From: SZUA-584 sp964441275
Lineage (GTDB): Bacteria; Bacillota; Clostridia; Christensenellales; SZUA-584
Direction of reading: 5' to 3'
Length of the DNA: 64,000 bases
Assembly: GCA_964441275.1 (NCBI GenBank)
Contig: CAYTUG010000007.1
Span: forward strand, 1-64,000
Shown here piece by piece: positions 44,585-52,691 of the stretch. The position numbers and the translations under genes are program-made. The notes under the pieces were generated by a model that made no database searches, had not been told where the DNA came from, and worked only from the letters and a program-made list of their open reading frames with translations. How positions within the stretch are numbered: position 1 is the first letter of the stretch; every line of letters begins with the position of its first letter.

Positions 44585-45405
44585 GCGGCGTAAAGTGTGA
44601 AGTGTGCCCGCATGGGTGTGTGTTAAGCGAGGGGCAAACGGGGCTGTGCAAAGCAAGGCAAAACAAAGAAGGCGCAATAGTATCTAAAAATTACGGTCAC
44701 ATAACCGCGATGGCGTTAGACCCAATTGAAAAGAAGCCGTTGTATCACTTTATGCCCGGCAGCTATATACTGTCGGTAGGCAGCTTCGGCTGCAACTTGC
44801 GCTGTCCGTTTTGCCAGAACCATGATATTGCATGTGCGGATATGCCGCATAAAGCCTCGCTTATTTTATCGCCTTCAGAATTAACCGCCCGCGCGAAAGA
44901 GTACCCGAACAACATAGGAGTTGCGTTTACGTACAACGAGCCGCTGATAGGATATGAGTATGTTTTAGATTGCGCAAAGCTTTTGCGGCGGGCCAACAAA
45001 AAGGTTGTGCTGGTAACCAACGGATATATTAATCAGAAGCCTCTGTTGGATTTGGTTCCTTATGTTGACGCGGTAAATATCGACCTAAAAGGGTTCAGCG
45101 AAGAATTTTATGAATTTGCGGGCGCAAGGCTTGCTCCCGTTCTTGATTCTATAAAAACTTGTTTTGCGCATTGCCATGTTGAAATAACCACTCTTATTGT
45201 GCCGGATAAGAATGACAGCGTGGAAGAAATGCGAGAGATGTCCGCTTGGATAGCGGGTATAGACAAGGGCATACCCCTGCATGTTTCGAGGTTCTTCCCC
45301 CGCCATAAAATGATTGAATCGAGCCCAACGCCTGTTAAAACCGTATACGGCCTTGCCGCCGTTGCGCGCGAGCAGCTTACATATGTTTACGAGGGCAATT
45401 GCTGA
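44578..45405 (+). CDS. AmmeMemoRadiSam system radical SAM enzyme
   Basis: Radical SAM protein of 275 residues. The 4Fe-4S motif is GCNLRCPFCQN (CxxxCxxC, near residue 80). An extra N-terminal cysteine cluster (VKCEVCPHGCVLSEGQTGLC) recalls pyruvate-formate-lyase activating enzymes and may hold a second cluster or metal. FTYNEPLIGYEY and the DLKGF segment are typical of this subgroup. It overlaps the fused Memo/AMMECR1 gene by 7 bases (ATGCTAA). It presumably modifies a protein or small molecule bound by that partner; substrate unknown. Confidence 0.9.
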   Translation: MLSGVKCEVCPHGCVLSEGQTGLCKARQNKEGAIVSKNYGHITAMALDPIEKKPLYHFMPGSYILSVGSFGCNLRCPFCQNHDIACADMPHKASLILSPSELTARAKEYPNNIGVAFTYNEPLIGYEYVLDCAKLLRRANKKVVLVTNGYINQKPLLDLVPYVDAVNIDLKGFSEEFYEFAGARLAPVLDSIKTCFAHCHVEITTLIVPDKNDSVEEMREMSAWIAGIDKGIPLHVSRFFPRHKMIESSPTPVKTVYGLAAVAREQLTYVYEGNC

Positions 45406-45517
45406 CTGATATTTTTATGGCGTTACGCAGCACATAAACGGCAATTAATATTGTTGCATGCCGTGCCTGAACAATGTTAATATTAGCCTTAGAGTTTTGG
45501 TCGGGCTGGAGGTTGAT

Positions 45518-46729
45518 TTGAGAAAACTGTTACTTTTATCGCTCGTTGTTATCTTATTACTGTTTTTTTCTGCTTGCGGTGAAGCCGAAAAACGCATCGA
45601 AACTAACCAAACGAATCAAACGAGCGAACCTACGCCTTGTATACAACAAAAAACCGAACAGATTGTAATATGCTCGGTATCGAAGGATTTGGAGCTGTTT
45701 GCGGAAAAGTACACAAACGCTACGGGTATAAAGACGCAAGTAAAACTGATTTCGCCGGATGAATTCTCGGCTGAGGCAATAGATTTGAACGATGCGGATA
45801 TAATCGCGGCTGACGAGCACATGCTGCCCCTGCTGTTTGAAGAGTGTTTGCTTGAAGATCTTGCTGATTATGGGGTTGGCGAAAAGATAGATGACGTTAT
45901 CGGTTTGGTTATAAAATGCGGTACGGACAAACAGGGGGCTTTGCGCGCGCTAAGCTATCAAATGCCTATTGGAGTTATGCTCTATCGCGCCGATTTGGCG
46001 AAAGATATATTCGGATACGGCGAACCGGACAAAATAGGCGAACTTTTTCGCAGCCATTTAACGATAGTAAACACGGCGCAAAGAATATTTGAAAAAGGGT
46101 TGTGCATTTTTGATGATACGGTTGATATTGAGAAGTATTCGGGTGAAGGTGACGAATGGGTTTTAGACGGAAAGCTTAACATAAGCAAAGCCCGTACCGA
46201 GTGTTTAAACGCATGTGTAGAGTTATTTCAAGAAGGATATACATCGGGCCAGGCAAAAGTGTTTGCAAAGTCTGTTCCGGCTTGGGCAATATTCGATGAG
46301 CTAAAGGACTGCAAAAACAAAGGGGTTTGCGCAGGCCCGGGCGGATACGTTCAGGGCACTTGGATAGGTATAAGCAGCGCAAGCAAGAATAAACAACAAG
46401 CGTATAAATTTTTAGAGTTTGTAACGCTTGAGCAAAACACTGCCCGGTGGTGGACGGACACGACAGGCCAGCCGTCGTGCTGTAAAAGCGTGCTCGACTC
46501 GATGCGCGAATATGCTCCCCCGGGTTTTAGCGGTCAAAAAATATACGAGTTTTTATTAGAAGAAGCAAAAAGAGACATTTATTCAATGCCTGCAATATAC
46601 GATAAGTTTATCGGTGCTAAATTTGCAGAAGCCGTATCAAACGTGAAATTAGCCCTGTTGACAAAACAGGAAGCCATTGAAAGCTTTTGCGGCGCGGTGG
46701 CGCAAGAATACCCGCATATTACGCAATAG
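45518..46729 (+). CDS. Family 1 extracellular solute-binding lipoprotein
   Basis: Secreted binding protein of 403 residues. The signal peptide MRKLLLLSLVVILLLFFSAC ends at the lipidated cysteine, and a Thr/Asn-rich spacer follows. The mature part has family 1 solute-binding features such as IADEHMLPLL and QMPIGVMLYRADLAKD, and a late GGYVQGTWIGISSASKNKQQ with FLEFVTLEQN. GGAGG at 45508-45512 supports the TTG start at 45518. No ABC permease or ATPase genes are adjacent, so this is an orphan binding protein, possibly using a transporter encoded elsewhere. The substrate is probably a sugar or oligosaccharide. Confidence 0.8.
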   Translation: MRKLLLLSLVVILLLFFSACGEAEKRIETNQTNQTSEPTPCIQQKTEQIVICSVSKDLELFAEKYTNATGIKTQVKLISPDEFSAEAIDLNDADIIAADEHMLPLLFEECLLEDLADYGVGEKIDDVIGLVIKCGTDKQGALRALSYQMPIGVMLYRADLAKDIFGYGEPDKIGELFRSHLTIVNTAQRIFEKGLCIFDDTVDIEKYSGEGDEWVLDGKLNISKARTECLNACVELFQEGYTSGQAKVFAKSVPAWAIFDELKDCKNKGVCAGPGGYVQGTWIGISSASKNKQQAYKFLEFVTLEQNTARWWTDTTGQPSCCKSVLDSMREYAPPGFSGQKIYEFLLEEAKRDIYSMPAIYDKFIGAKFAEAVSNVKLALLTKQEAIESFCGAVAQEYPHITQ

Positions 46730-46755
46730 ATTTAAGTCTTTTCGAAGGTGCAGGA

Positions 46756-47400
46756 TTATTTAAAGTTTCCCATAAACTTAAACAAATCTTCCGGCTTAAA
46801 GTTTTTCATTGTTCCCATCATTTGTATCATGTTCTGCATATTTCGGATTTTGCCGTGCTCTTGGGGCGGCAAAAACATCGAAACGGCTTCGAACATATTT
46901 TCGGGCGATGACATATTCATATTGCGCAGCTTTTCAATGCGGCGCGCCATCCGCTCAAAGTTCTCCTGAGTTTTTGCGGACTGACAAAGCGCGCGCATCA
47001 TTGCGCATGCATCGGGCGGGGCGTATTTTTGCAGAATATCGAGAAGCGTTTGCTGCCTTGACAGCTTGGAGAAATCCGACAGCTCTGTTCCGCGGCGCAT
47101 GGGAGGGTATACCGGCGGCTGGCGGCGGTAGTTGTCGGCAATTTTTAACGCATCGAATATGCCGGCAATTGCCTGCCTGTCGCTTGTCGTTACATAAGGC
47201 TCGATGTTTTTCAACATTTCAATAGCCCTGTTTGTTTCAAGACCGTCTTTTAAAGTCATGGAAAGAAGAAAGCTCAGCTCGGGTGAAAACGAAGCGTGCT
47301 TGAGCAAATCGCCGTAGCCTACCGGTTTTTTTGGCGTCTCGTTCTTATAAGGCTGCAGCATACCCGGCGAATAACGCCTGCCAAACGGAAATCTGAGCAT
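46756..47400 (-). CDS. Conserved hypothetical protein, helical
   Basis: Soluble protein of 214 residues that I do not recognise. It is predicted mostly alpha-helical, methionine-rich near the C-terminus (NMQNMIQMMGTMKNF) and has a short proline-rich segment (RRQPPVYPPMRRG). No signal peptide or membrane segment is seen. The start has an AGGAGAA site. It is divergent from the next small gene and convergent with the binding-protein gene. Similar length and style are seen in poorly described clostridial sporulation or cell-cycle proteins, but that is only an impression. Confidence 0.65.
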   Translation of the reverse strand: MLRFPFGRRYSPGMLQPYKNETPKKPVGYGDLLKHASFSPELSFLLSMTLKDGLETNRAIEMLKNIEPYVTTSDRQAIAGIFDALKIADNYRRQPPVYPPMRRGTELSDFSKLSRQQTLLDILQKYAPPDACAMMRALCQSAKTQENFERMARRIEKLRNMNMSSPENMFEAVSMFLPPQEHGKIRNMQNMIQMMGTMKNFKPEDLFKFMGNFK

Positions 47401-47504
47401 AAAAAGGTTCTCCTTTACTATTTGTTATATGTTATGCGGCAAAAAAAATTAATGTGAACAACAACTTGATATCGGAATATAGATAATGTGAGGAGGTGGC
47501 TTTT

Positions 47505-47843
47505 ATGGTTAAAAAAGATTTAAGAAAGATAAAGGAAAAAAACTTAAAGCTGAAAAAAGACGAATTGCTAAAAGCCGCGAAACAGGCAAAAATTGATACC
47601 GGCGATATCAAAGAAGAAGATATAAGCGGTTATCAGGAAGCAATACAAAAATACGGCGATAAGAGTGAAACAGAACTTTTAAGCGAACTTGAGGTAATGG
47701 TGGAAAAAGGCCGAAAGGACGGAACTTTTTCCGAAGATATGTTGAACGCGTTTGTTAACAATGTAATGCCGATGATGGATGAAAGCCAGCGCGGTAAGCT
47801 AAAAAAGATTGCTGAAATGATAAAGGCGGATAAACCCGGCTGA
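47505..47843 (+). CDS. Small charged hypothetical protein
   Basis: Protein of 112 residues, very rich in Lys, Glu and Asp, predicted helical, without signal peptide. Its C-terminal half (FVNNVMPMMDESQRGKLKKI) has the same Met/Lys-rich helical style as the C-terminus of the divergent neighbour, and the two may be functionally linked. AGGAGGTGG at 47491-47499 supports ATG 47505. No family recognised. Confidence 0.65.
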   Translation: MVKKDLRKIKEKNLKLKKDELLKAAKQAKIDTGDIKEEDISGYQEAIQKYGDKSETELLSELEVMVEKGRKDGTFSEDMLNAFVNNVMPMMDESQRGKLKKIAEMIKADKPG

Positions 47844-47924
47844 TCAACGCAAGCTGTTAAACGCAACAATGAGCGGGGATGATTTAAGCTTGCTGTTATA
47901 ATGCTCAAAAAAAAGGAGAATAAA

Positions 47925-48470
47925 ATGAACGCGCAAGAAATTATTTCTGCAAGGCAAGCGCGCAGGATTGCGGAAGCGAAAGAAGAAGCTGCGCTCGGAA
48001 ACAAGGATATTGACGAGTTGAAAAAGGCGGTAGAAGAGTTAAGGAAAGGTATGGCAAAGCCGCTTGACTGTTATCCCATAGGTTCAATATATATAACAGT
48101 GTCGGGGCAATCCCCCGGGGAATTGTTTGGCGGCACATGGGTGGAATACGCCCAAGGCAGGGTGTTGGCAGGGTATAAATCAAACGATGCGGATTTTAAT
48201 GTGGTGGGCAAAACGGGGGGAGCAAAAACAGTTGTGCTTACCGAAGGGCAGATACCAAAACATAAGCATCCGATAAGGTGGTACCAAGGTCAATATGTTT
48301 CGTTATCCGCCAACGGAACCGGAGTGAGCTCAAGCGGATACAAAACTGGCTATTCTTCGGGTACGGTTTACAACAATTCTATGGCTGCGGATTTGCAGGA
48401 TAGCGGAGGGGGAGCGCATCAGAACCTGCAACCTTACATAACAGTGCGCATTTGGCAGCGTACAGCATAA
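47925..48470 (+). CDS. Phage tail/baseplate-like protein, isolated
   Basis: Protein of 181 residues. A helical, charged N-terminus (residues 1-45) precedes a domain with YPIGSIYITVSGQSPGELFG, GTWVEYAQGRVLAGY, LTEGQIPKHKH and a final NLQPYITVRIWQRTA. These are the repeated landmarks of phage baseplate and tail-collar proteins, in which PxHxH-type histidines often bind metal. No other phage gene is nearby. It could be a relic, a tail-fibre gene captured by the host, or a surface protein built from this fold. AAAGGAGAA supports the start at 47925. Confidence 0.78.
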   Translation: MNAQEIISARQARRIAEAKEEAALGNKDIDELKKAVEELRKGMAKPLDCYPIGSIYITVSGQSPGELFGGTWVEYAQGRVLAGYKSNDADFNVVGKTGGAKTVVLTEGQIPKHKHPIRWYQGQYVSLSANGTGVSSSGYKTGYSSGTVYNNSMAADLQDSGGGAHQNLQPYITVRIWQRTA

Positions 48471-48592
48471 ATGCGCTGTTTAACGGCCGGTTATCGTTTA
48501 GAATGCGCGGCATAACCGATTTCGATAATCTTTCCTGGTGAACGATAAAGCCTCTCTTGCAATAGAATATACTGTGCAAATCGATTATGTGG

Positions 48593-48598
48593 TATAAT
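48593..48598 (+). promoter_or_regulatory. -10 box ahead of murG-like gene
   Basis: TATAAT at 48593-48598, 29 bases before the start codon at 48627. No good -35 hexamer is found at 16-18 bases, so activity is uncertain. Confidence 0.35.
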
Positions 48599-48626
48599 GC
48601 AAAAAGTATTTAGAGAGGAATATAAT

Positions 48627-49691
48627 ATGAGCAAGACGGTTGTGCTTACAGGAGGCGGAAGCGCCGGGCATGTTACGCCCAATTTAGCGATTATCCCAAA
48701 GCTTGAAAGGATGGGATTTAACATTGAATACATAGGTACAAAAAAAGGAATAGAACACGATATAATCAAACGTGCCGGAATTCCATATCATATAATCAGC
48801 GCGGGTAAATTCAGGCGCTATTTTTGTTTTAAAAACTTTGTGGAGCCAGTTAAAATTTTAGCAGGTTACATAAAGTCAAAAAAAATACTAAAACAGATTA
48901 AACCGTCGACAGTCTTCTCAAAAGGTGGTTATGTGGGCGTGCCGGTGGTTTATGCGGCTTATTGTCTTAAAATCCCCGTTGTGCTGCACGAGTCCGACTA
49001 TTCTCCCGGGCTTGCAAACAGGCTGTGCATAAAGCGCGCTCAAACTGTTTGTTTAACTTTCGAATCTGCGTTGCGCAGCATACCGGGCGGCAAAGGGGTG
49101 GTTACCGGGCTTCCCATAAGGGAAGAGCTGTTAAAAGGCGACAAGAAGAGGGGACTTGAACTTTGCGGATTTTCGGGCGAAAAGCCGGTGTTGCTAATCA
49201 TGGGCGGAAGCCTTGGAGCTAAATCGCTCAATGACGTGATAGACGTTGCAATGCCAAAGCTGACAGAAAAATATGATGTGGCGCACATTAGAGGCGAAAA
49301 CAATTTGGGCGATTGCTGTTCCTCGATTGGGTGTATGCCGTTTGGTTATGTGGAAAAAGAGCTTGCCGACCTTTACGCCGCGGCGGATATTATGCTTTCA
49401 AGGGCAGGGGCAACGGCGGTGTTTGAAATTTTGGCGCTGGCGCTTCCGGCTTTGCTCGTACCTTTGCCTCAGTCGGCAAGCAGGGGAGACCAACTGCAAA
49501 ACGCCAAATATTTTGCCGAAAAAGGTTTTGCTTACGTTTTGCCGCAAGAACGGCTAAAAAGTGAAACTTTGATAGACGCTATAGACGCGTTATATAAAGA
49601 CAGGGAAATTTTGCGCACCAATATGAAAAACCAAAACACAACCGACGCGGCTAACTCAGTGGCCAAGATAATTTCCGATGCAAAACGATAA
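48627..49691 (+). CDS. murG: MurG-like UDP-GlcNAc lipid I transferase
   Basis: Membrane-associated GT28 glycosyltransferase of 354 residues that would turn lipid I into lipid II in peptidoglycan synthesis. The N-domain has TGGGSAGHVTPN (MurG G-loop 1), FSKGGYVGVPVV and the HESDYSPGLANR motif. The C-domain has IMGGSLGAKSLND and a UDP-GlcNAc site around SRAGATAVFEI and PLPQSASRGDQLQNA. AGAGAGGAA supports ATG 48627. The HESD variant and the location outside any division/cell-wall cluster suggest a second MurG of the type many Bacillota carry. The methyltransferase gene overlaps its end by 14 bases. Confidence 0.9.
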   Translation: MSKTVVLTGGGSAGHVTPNLAIIPKLERMGFNIEYIGTKKGIEHDIIKRAGIPYHIISAGKFRRYFCFKNFVEPVKILAGYIKSKKILKQIKPSTVFSKGGYVGVPVVYAAYCLKIPVVLHESDYSPGLANRLCIKRAQTVCLTFESALRSIPGGKGVVTGLPIREELLKGDKKRGLELCGFSGEKPVLLIMGGSLGAKSLNDVIDVAMPKLTEKYDVAHIRGENNLGDCCSSIGCMPFGYVEKELADLYAAADIMLSRAGATAVFEILALALPALLVPLPQSASRGDQLQNAKYFAEKGFAYVLPQERLKSETLIDAIDALYKDREILRTNMKNQNTTDAANSVAKIISDAKR

Positions 49692-51123
49692 ACAGCTTAT
49701 ATTGCTGCTTAACAGCTATTTAGTGCAATCAGGGGCTTTGGCAAAGCAAACGTTAGCGGATATTCTTAACTTGGATGATGCGCTGATGCGCATTTACAGT
49801 TTGGTTTATACGCAAAACGGGCGCGCCGCGTTAAAGGCGCTTGCGGATATAGCTAAGAAAAAGCAGGGAAAAGAAATTCTTGCGGCGCTGGTGCGGTGTG
49901 ATGCGGACAAGCTTATTTCAATAGGCGATGATAAAGCGCGCAAAACAGCATATAAACTTATCGGCATTTGCGCTCCTAACGAATGCGCGGACATGCTTCT
50001 AAATGCGCTAAAATCCGAAAAGACACGCTTTGTAAGACCGTCAATAATATTGGCGTTAGGCAACACACATAATCCAAAACGTTATCTTGCGGATTATGTT
50101 ATCGAGCCGGGAGAGAGCAAACACGAAGAGCAAGAGCGACAGGCGCTTAAAAAAGCGTTGGGGAAAGCGGCTAAAACGTCGAAAGCGTTTTCAGTAAAAT
50201 TTCCGCAGTATTGTCTGCTTAATTTTTTGCAGCTCGATGCGTTAAAAAGCGAGCTTGAGGCAAAAAAATGCGAATATGATTTTAAATACGGCATATTTAA
50301 AGTGCGCACAGAGCAATCAGCAGACTTGCGGTGCTATCATGAAAGGCTTTTCCCGCTGGGTAAAGATTATGCGCAGATAGCAAAAATGCTTGACGGTATG
50401 GGGCTTAGCTCAAAAACTTTTAGAGTAGAAGCGGGCGGCATAAGAAAGGACAAAAGGCGCGAGGCTATTTACGGAATTTCAAAAGGGCTTGAGCGGTTCG
50501 GCTATATTGATAACCCTTCCGCATATGATTTTGAAATAAGACTGGCAAACTCGTATGCTTATGCAAAATTTTCCGACGAACGGTTCAGCTATCGAAAACG
50601 TTCGGTAGCCGCCGGTATAAACCCGGTTGCCGCTGCGTCTATAATGCGCCTTTGTGAAAAATATATGCGCGGGGGAGCGCATGTGCTTGACCCGTTCTGC
50701 GGAAGCGGCACAATGCTTATTGAGCGCTCGTTCATCTTGCCGGCCGCTTCTTTAACGGGAATAGACATATCGCCGCAAGCTATAAAGGCGGCGCTTGAAA
50801 ACAGAAAGGCAAGCGGAGTCGATTTTGCGATAATCCAAAAGGATTGTTTAAAATTCAAATCGGGGCAATTTGATGAAGTTATCGCCAATATGCCCTTCGG
50901 CTTACGCGTATCAAACCACAACAAAAATAAAAAACTGTATTACGATTTTGCAAACAAACTGCCTGAATTGCTTGGAAAAGCCGCCCATGCATTTTTGTTC
51001 ACACAAGAAAAAACGTTGCTTTTAGAGGCGTTGTCGCTCAGCAAAAAGCTTATATTGCAAAGCGAACATATTTTTCATACCGGCGGGCTTTACCCTTCGT
51101 TGTTTATAATTAAAAAAGTTTGA
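49678..51123 (+). CDS. Helical-repeat/RNA-methyltransferase-like fusion
   Basis: Protein of 481 residues. Residues 1-150 look like HEAT-type helical repeats (RKTAYKLIGICAPNECADML, then TRFVRPSIILALGNTHNPKR). A middle region (180-310) replaces the THUMP area. Residues 320-480 form a UPF0020-type methyltransferase domain with motif I VLDPFCGSGTMLIE, LTGIDISPQAIKAA and a motif IV-like ANMPFGLR. The N-D-P-x-(Y/F) position reads N-M-P-F, in line with the NMPFG of Trm14/TrmN-type tRNA guanine methyltransferases. The most likely substrate is therefore RNA. It overlaps murG by 14 bases. Confidence 0.75.
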   Translation: MQNDKQLILLLNSYLVQSGALAKQTLADILNLDDALMRIYSLVYTQNGRAALKALADIAKKKQGKEILAALVRCDADKLISIGDDKARKTAYKLIGICAPNECADMLLNALKSEKTRFVRPSIILALGNTHNPKRYLADYVIEPGESKHEEQERQALKKALGKAAKTSKAFSVKFPQYCLLNFLQLDALKSELEAKKCEYDFKYGIFKVRTEQSADLRCYHERLFPLGKDYAQIAKMLDGMGLSSKTFRVEAGGIRKDKRREAIYGISKGLERFGYIDNPSAYDFEIRLANSYAYAKFSDERFSYRKRSVAAGINPVAAASIMRLCEKYMRGGAHVLDPFCGSGTMLIERSFILPAASLTGIDISPQAIKAALENRKASGVDFAIIQKDCLKFKSGQFDEVIANMPFGLRVSNHNKNKKLYYDFANKLPELLGKAAHAFLFTQEKTLLLEALSLSKKLILQSEHIFHTGGLYPSLFIIKKV

Positions 51124-51229
51124 CCAAAATTTTTAAGCCATTTTCAGGGCGTTGTGGTAAGATAAATTGACATCTTTTATTCTGAGAATTAATATTAATC
51201 CAAATTATAATAGAAAGGACGGTTATAAT

Positions 51230-52687
51230 ATGCAGATTCCAAACATTTCTTACGGGCTGACTTTTGACGACGTGCTGCTTGTGCCTAAAAAAAGCGCCGT
51301 TATGCCGGCTGATGCTTGCGTAAAGACGCAGCTGACAAAAAAGGTTAGCCTTAACATTCCGCTTATAAGCGCCGCGATGGATACTGTGACAGAAGCACGT
51401 TTAGCTATTGCTATTGCAAGAGAGGGCGGCATAGGAATAATACATAAAAATATGTCAATAGAAGAACAAGCCTCAAATGTTGACAAGGTAAAGAGAAGCG
51501 AACACGGTGTTATAACAGACCCGTTTTGGCTTGAACCTGACAATCTTGTATCTGACGCAAACGAACTTATGGGGCGCTACAGAATATCGGGAGTTCCAAT
51601 AACTAAAGAAGGTAAACTTGTAGGCATATTAACTAACAGGGATCTGCGGTTTGAAACTGACTACTCTAAAAAAATAAGCGAGGTTATGACGTCAAAAAAC
51701 CTTGTTACAGCCCCGATTGGCACAACGTTAGCCGAGGCGCAAAAGATACTTGGGCGGTATAAGATAGAAAAACTGCCGCTTGTTGATGACCAAGGAATGC
51801 TAAAAGGGCTTATTACGATAAAAGATATTGAGAAAACCATACAGTATCCTAATTCGGCGAAAGACCAAAACGGGAGGCTGTTAGCCGGCGCCGCGCTTGG
51901 GATAACAGATGATATTATTGAGCGCGCCGAGGCGCTCGTATCCGCAAAGGTTGATATTGTAACGATTGATACCGCACACGGTCATTCGCAAGCCGTTATT
52001 TTAGCGGTAGAGAAGATTAAAACAAAGTTTCCTGATTTGCAGGTAATAGCCGGTAATGTGGCAACCGCACAAGGAACGGCAGATTTAATAAAAGCGGGCG
52101 CGGACTGCGTAAAAGTAGGGATGGGGCCCGGCTCGATATGCACTACGCGCGTGGTGGCGGGTATTGGGGTTCCGCAGTTTAGCGCCGTCTTAGAAAGCGC
52201 AAAAGCCGCCGAAAAATATGGCGTGCCCGTTGTTGCGGACGGGGGCATAAAATTTTCCGGGGATATCACAAAGGCGCTTGCGGCGGGGGCACATGCCGTT
52301 ATGGTGGGCAGTTTGCTTGCCGGAACGGAAGAAAGCCCGGGAGAGACGGAAATATATCAGGGGCGCAGTTTTAAGGTTTACCGCGGGATGGGCTCAATAG
52401 GAGCGATGAACAAAGGCAGCAAAGACAGATATTTTCAAGAAAGACTTGACAAGCTTGTGCCTGAAGGGGTGGAAGGCCGGGTTCCTTTTAAAGGGGCGCT
52501 TAGCGACACTATATTTCAGCTTGTGGGCGGGTTAAAATCCGGCATGGGGTATTGCGGCGCGAAAGATTTAAAAACCTTGCGTGACAATGCGGAATTTATA
52601 AGGATTACAAGCGCGGGGCTGATTGAGAATCATCCACACGATATTTATATTACGAAGGAAGCCCCAAACTATACGGGAAGGTCATAA
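51230..52687 (+). CDS. guaB: IMP dehydrogenase
   Basis: Rate-limiting enzyme of GMP synthesis (IMP to XMP), 485 residues. The (beta/alpha)8 barrel starts at YGLTFDDVLLVPKKSA; a CBS pair is inserted at about residues 95-205 (SEVMTSKNLVTAPIGTTLAE). The catalytic loop is GPGSICTTRVVAGIG with the active-site cysteine, followed by ADGGIKFSGD, GSLLAGTEESPG and YRGMGSIGAM. AAAGGAC precedes ATG 51230; further upstream in-frame codons lack a site. guaA follows 4 bases later, so the two steps of GMP synthesis are in one operon. Confidence 0.97.
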   Translation: MQIPNISYGLTFDDVLLVPKKSAVMPADACVKTQLTKKVSLNIPLISAAMDTVTEARLAIAIAREGGIGIIHKNMSIEEQASNVDKVKRSEHGVITDPFWLEPDNLVSDANELMGRYRISGVPITKEGKLVGILTNRDLRFETDYSKKISEVMTSKNLVTAPIGTTLAEAQKILGRYKIEKLPLVDDQGMLKGLITIKDIEKTIQYPNSAKDQNGRLLAGAALGITDDIIERAEALVSAKVDIVTIDTAHGHSQAVILAVEKIKTKFPDLQVIAGNVATAQGTADLIKAGADCVKVGMGPGSICTTRVVAGIGVPQFSAVLESAKAAEKYGVPVVADGGIKFSGDITKALAAGAHAVMVGSLLAGTEESPGETEIYQGRSFKVYRGMGSIGAMNKGSKDRYFQERLDKLVPEGVEGRVPFKGALSDTIFQLVGGLKSGMGYCGAKDLKTLRDNAEFIRITSAGLIENHPHDIYITKEAPNYTGRS

Positions 52688-52691
52688 AATT

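Noticed and set aside
47925..48470. Prophage
   Set aside because: Only one tail-like gene is present; no integrase, capsid, terminase or lysis genes flank it.
48488..48518. Intrinsic terminator after the tail-like gene
   Set aside because: CGGTTAT/ATAACCG form a stem with a 17-base loop, but no T-run follows.
52623..52691. N-terminal extension of guaA
   Set aside because: It overlaps guaB, and the GTG at 52692 has GGAAGG at good distance and starts the amidotransferase fold.
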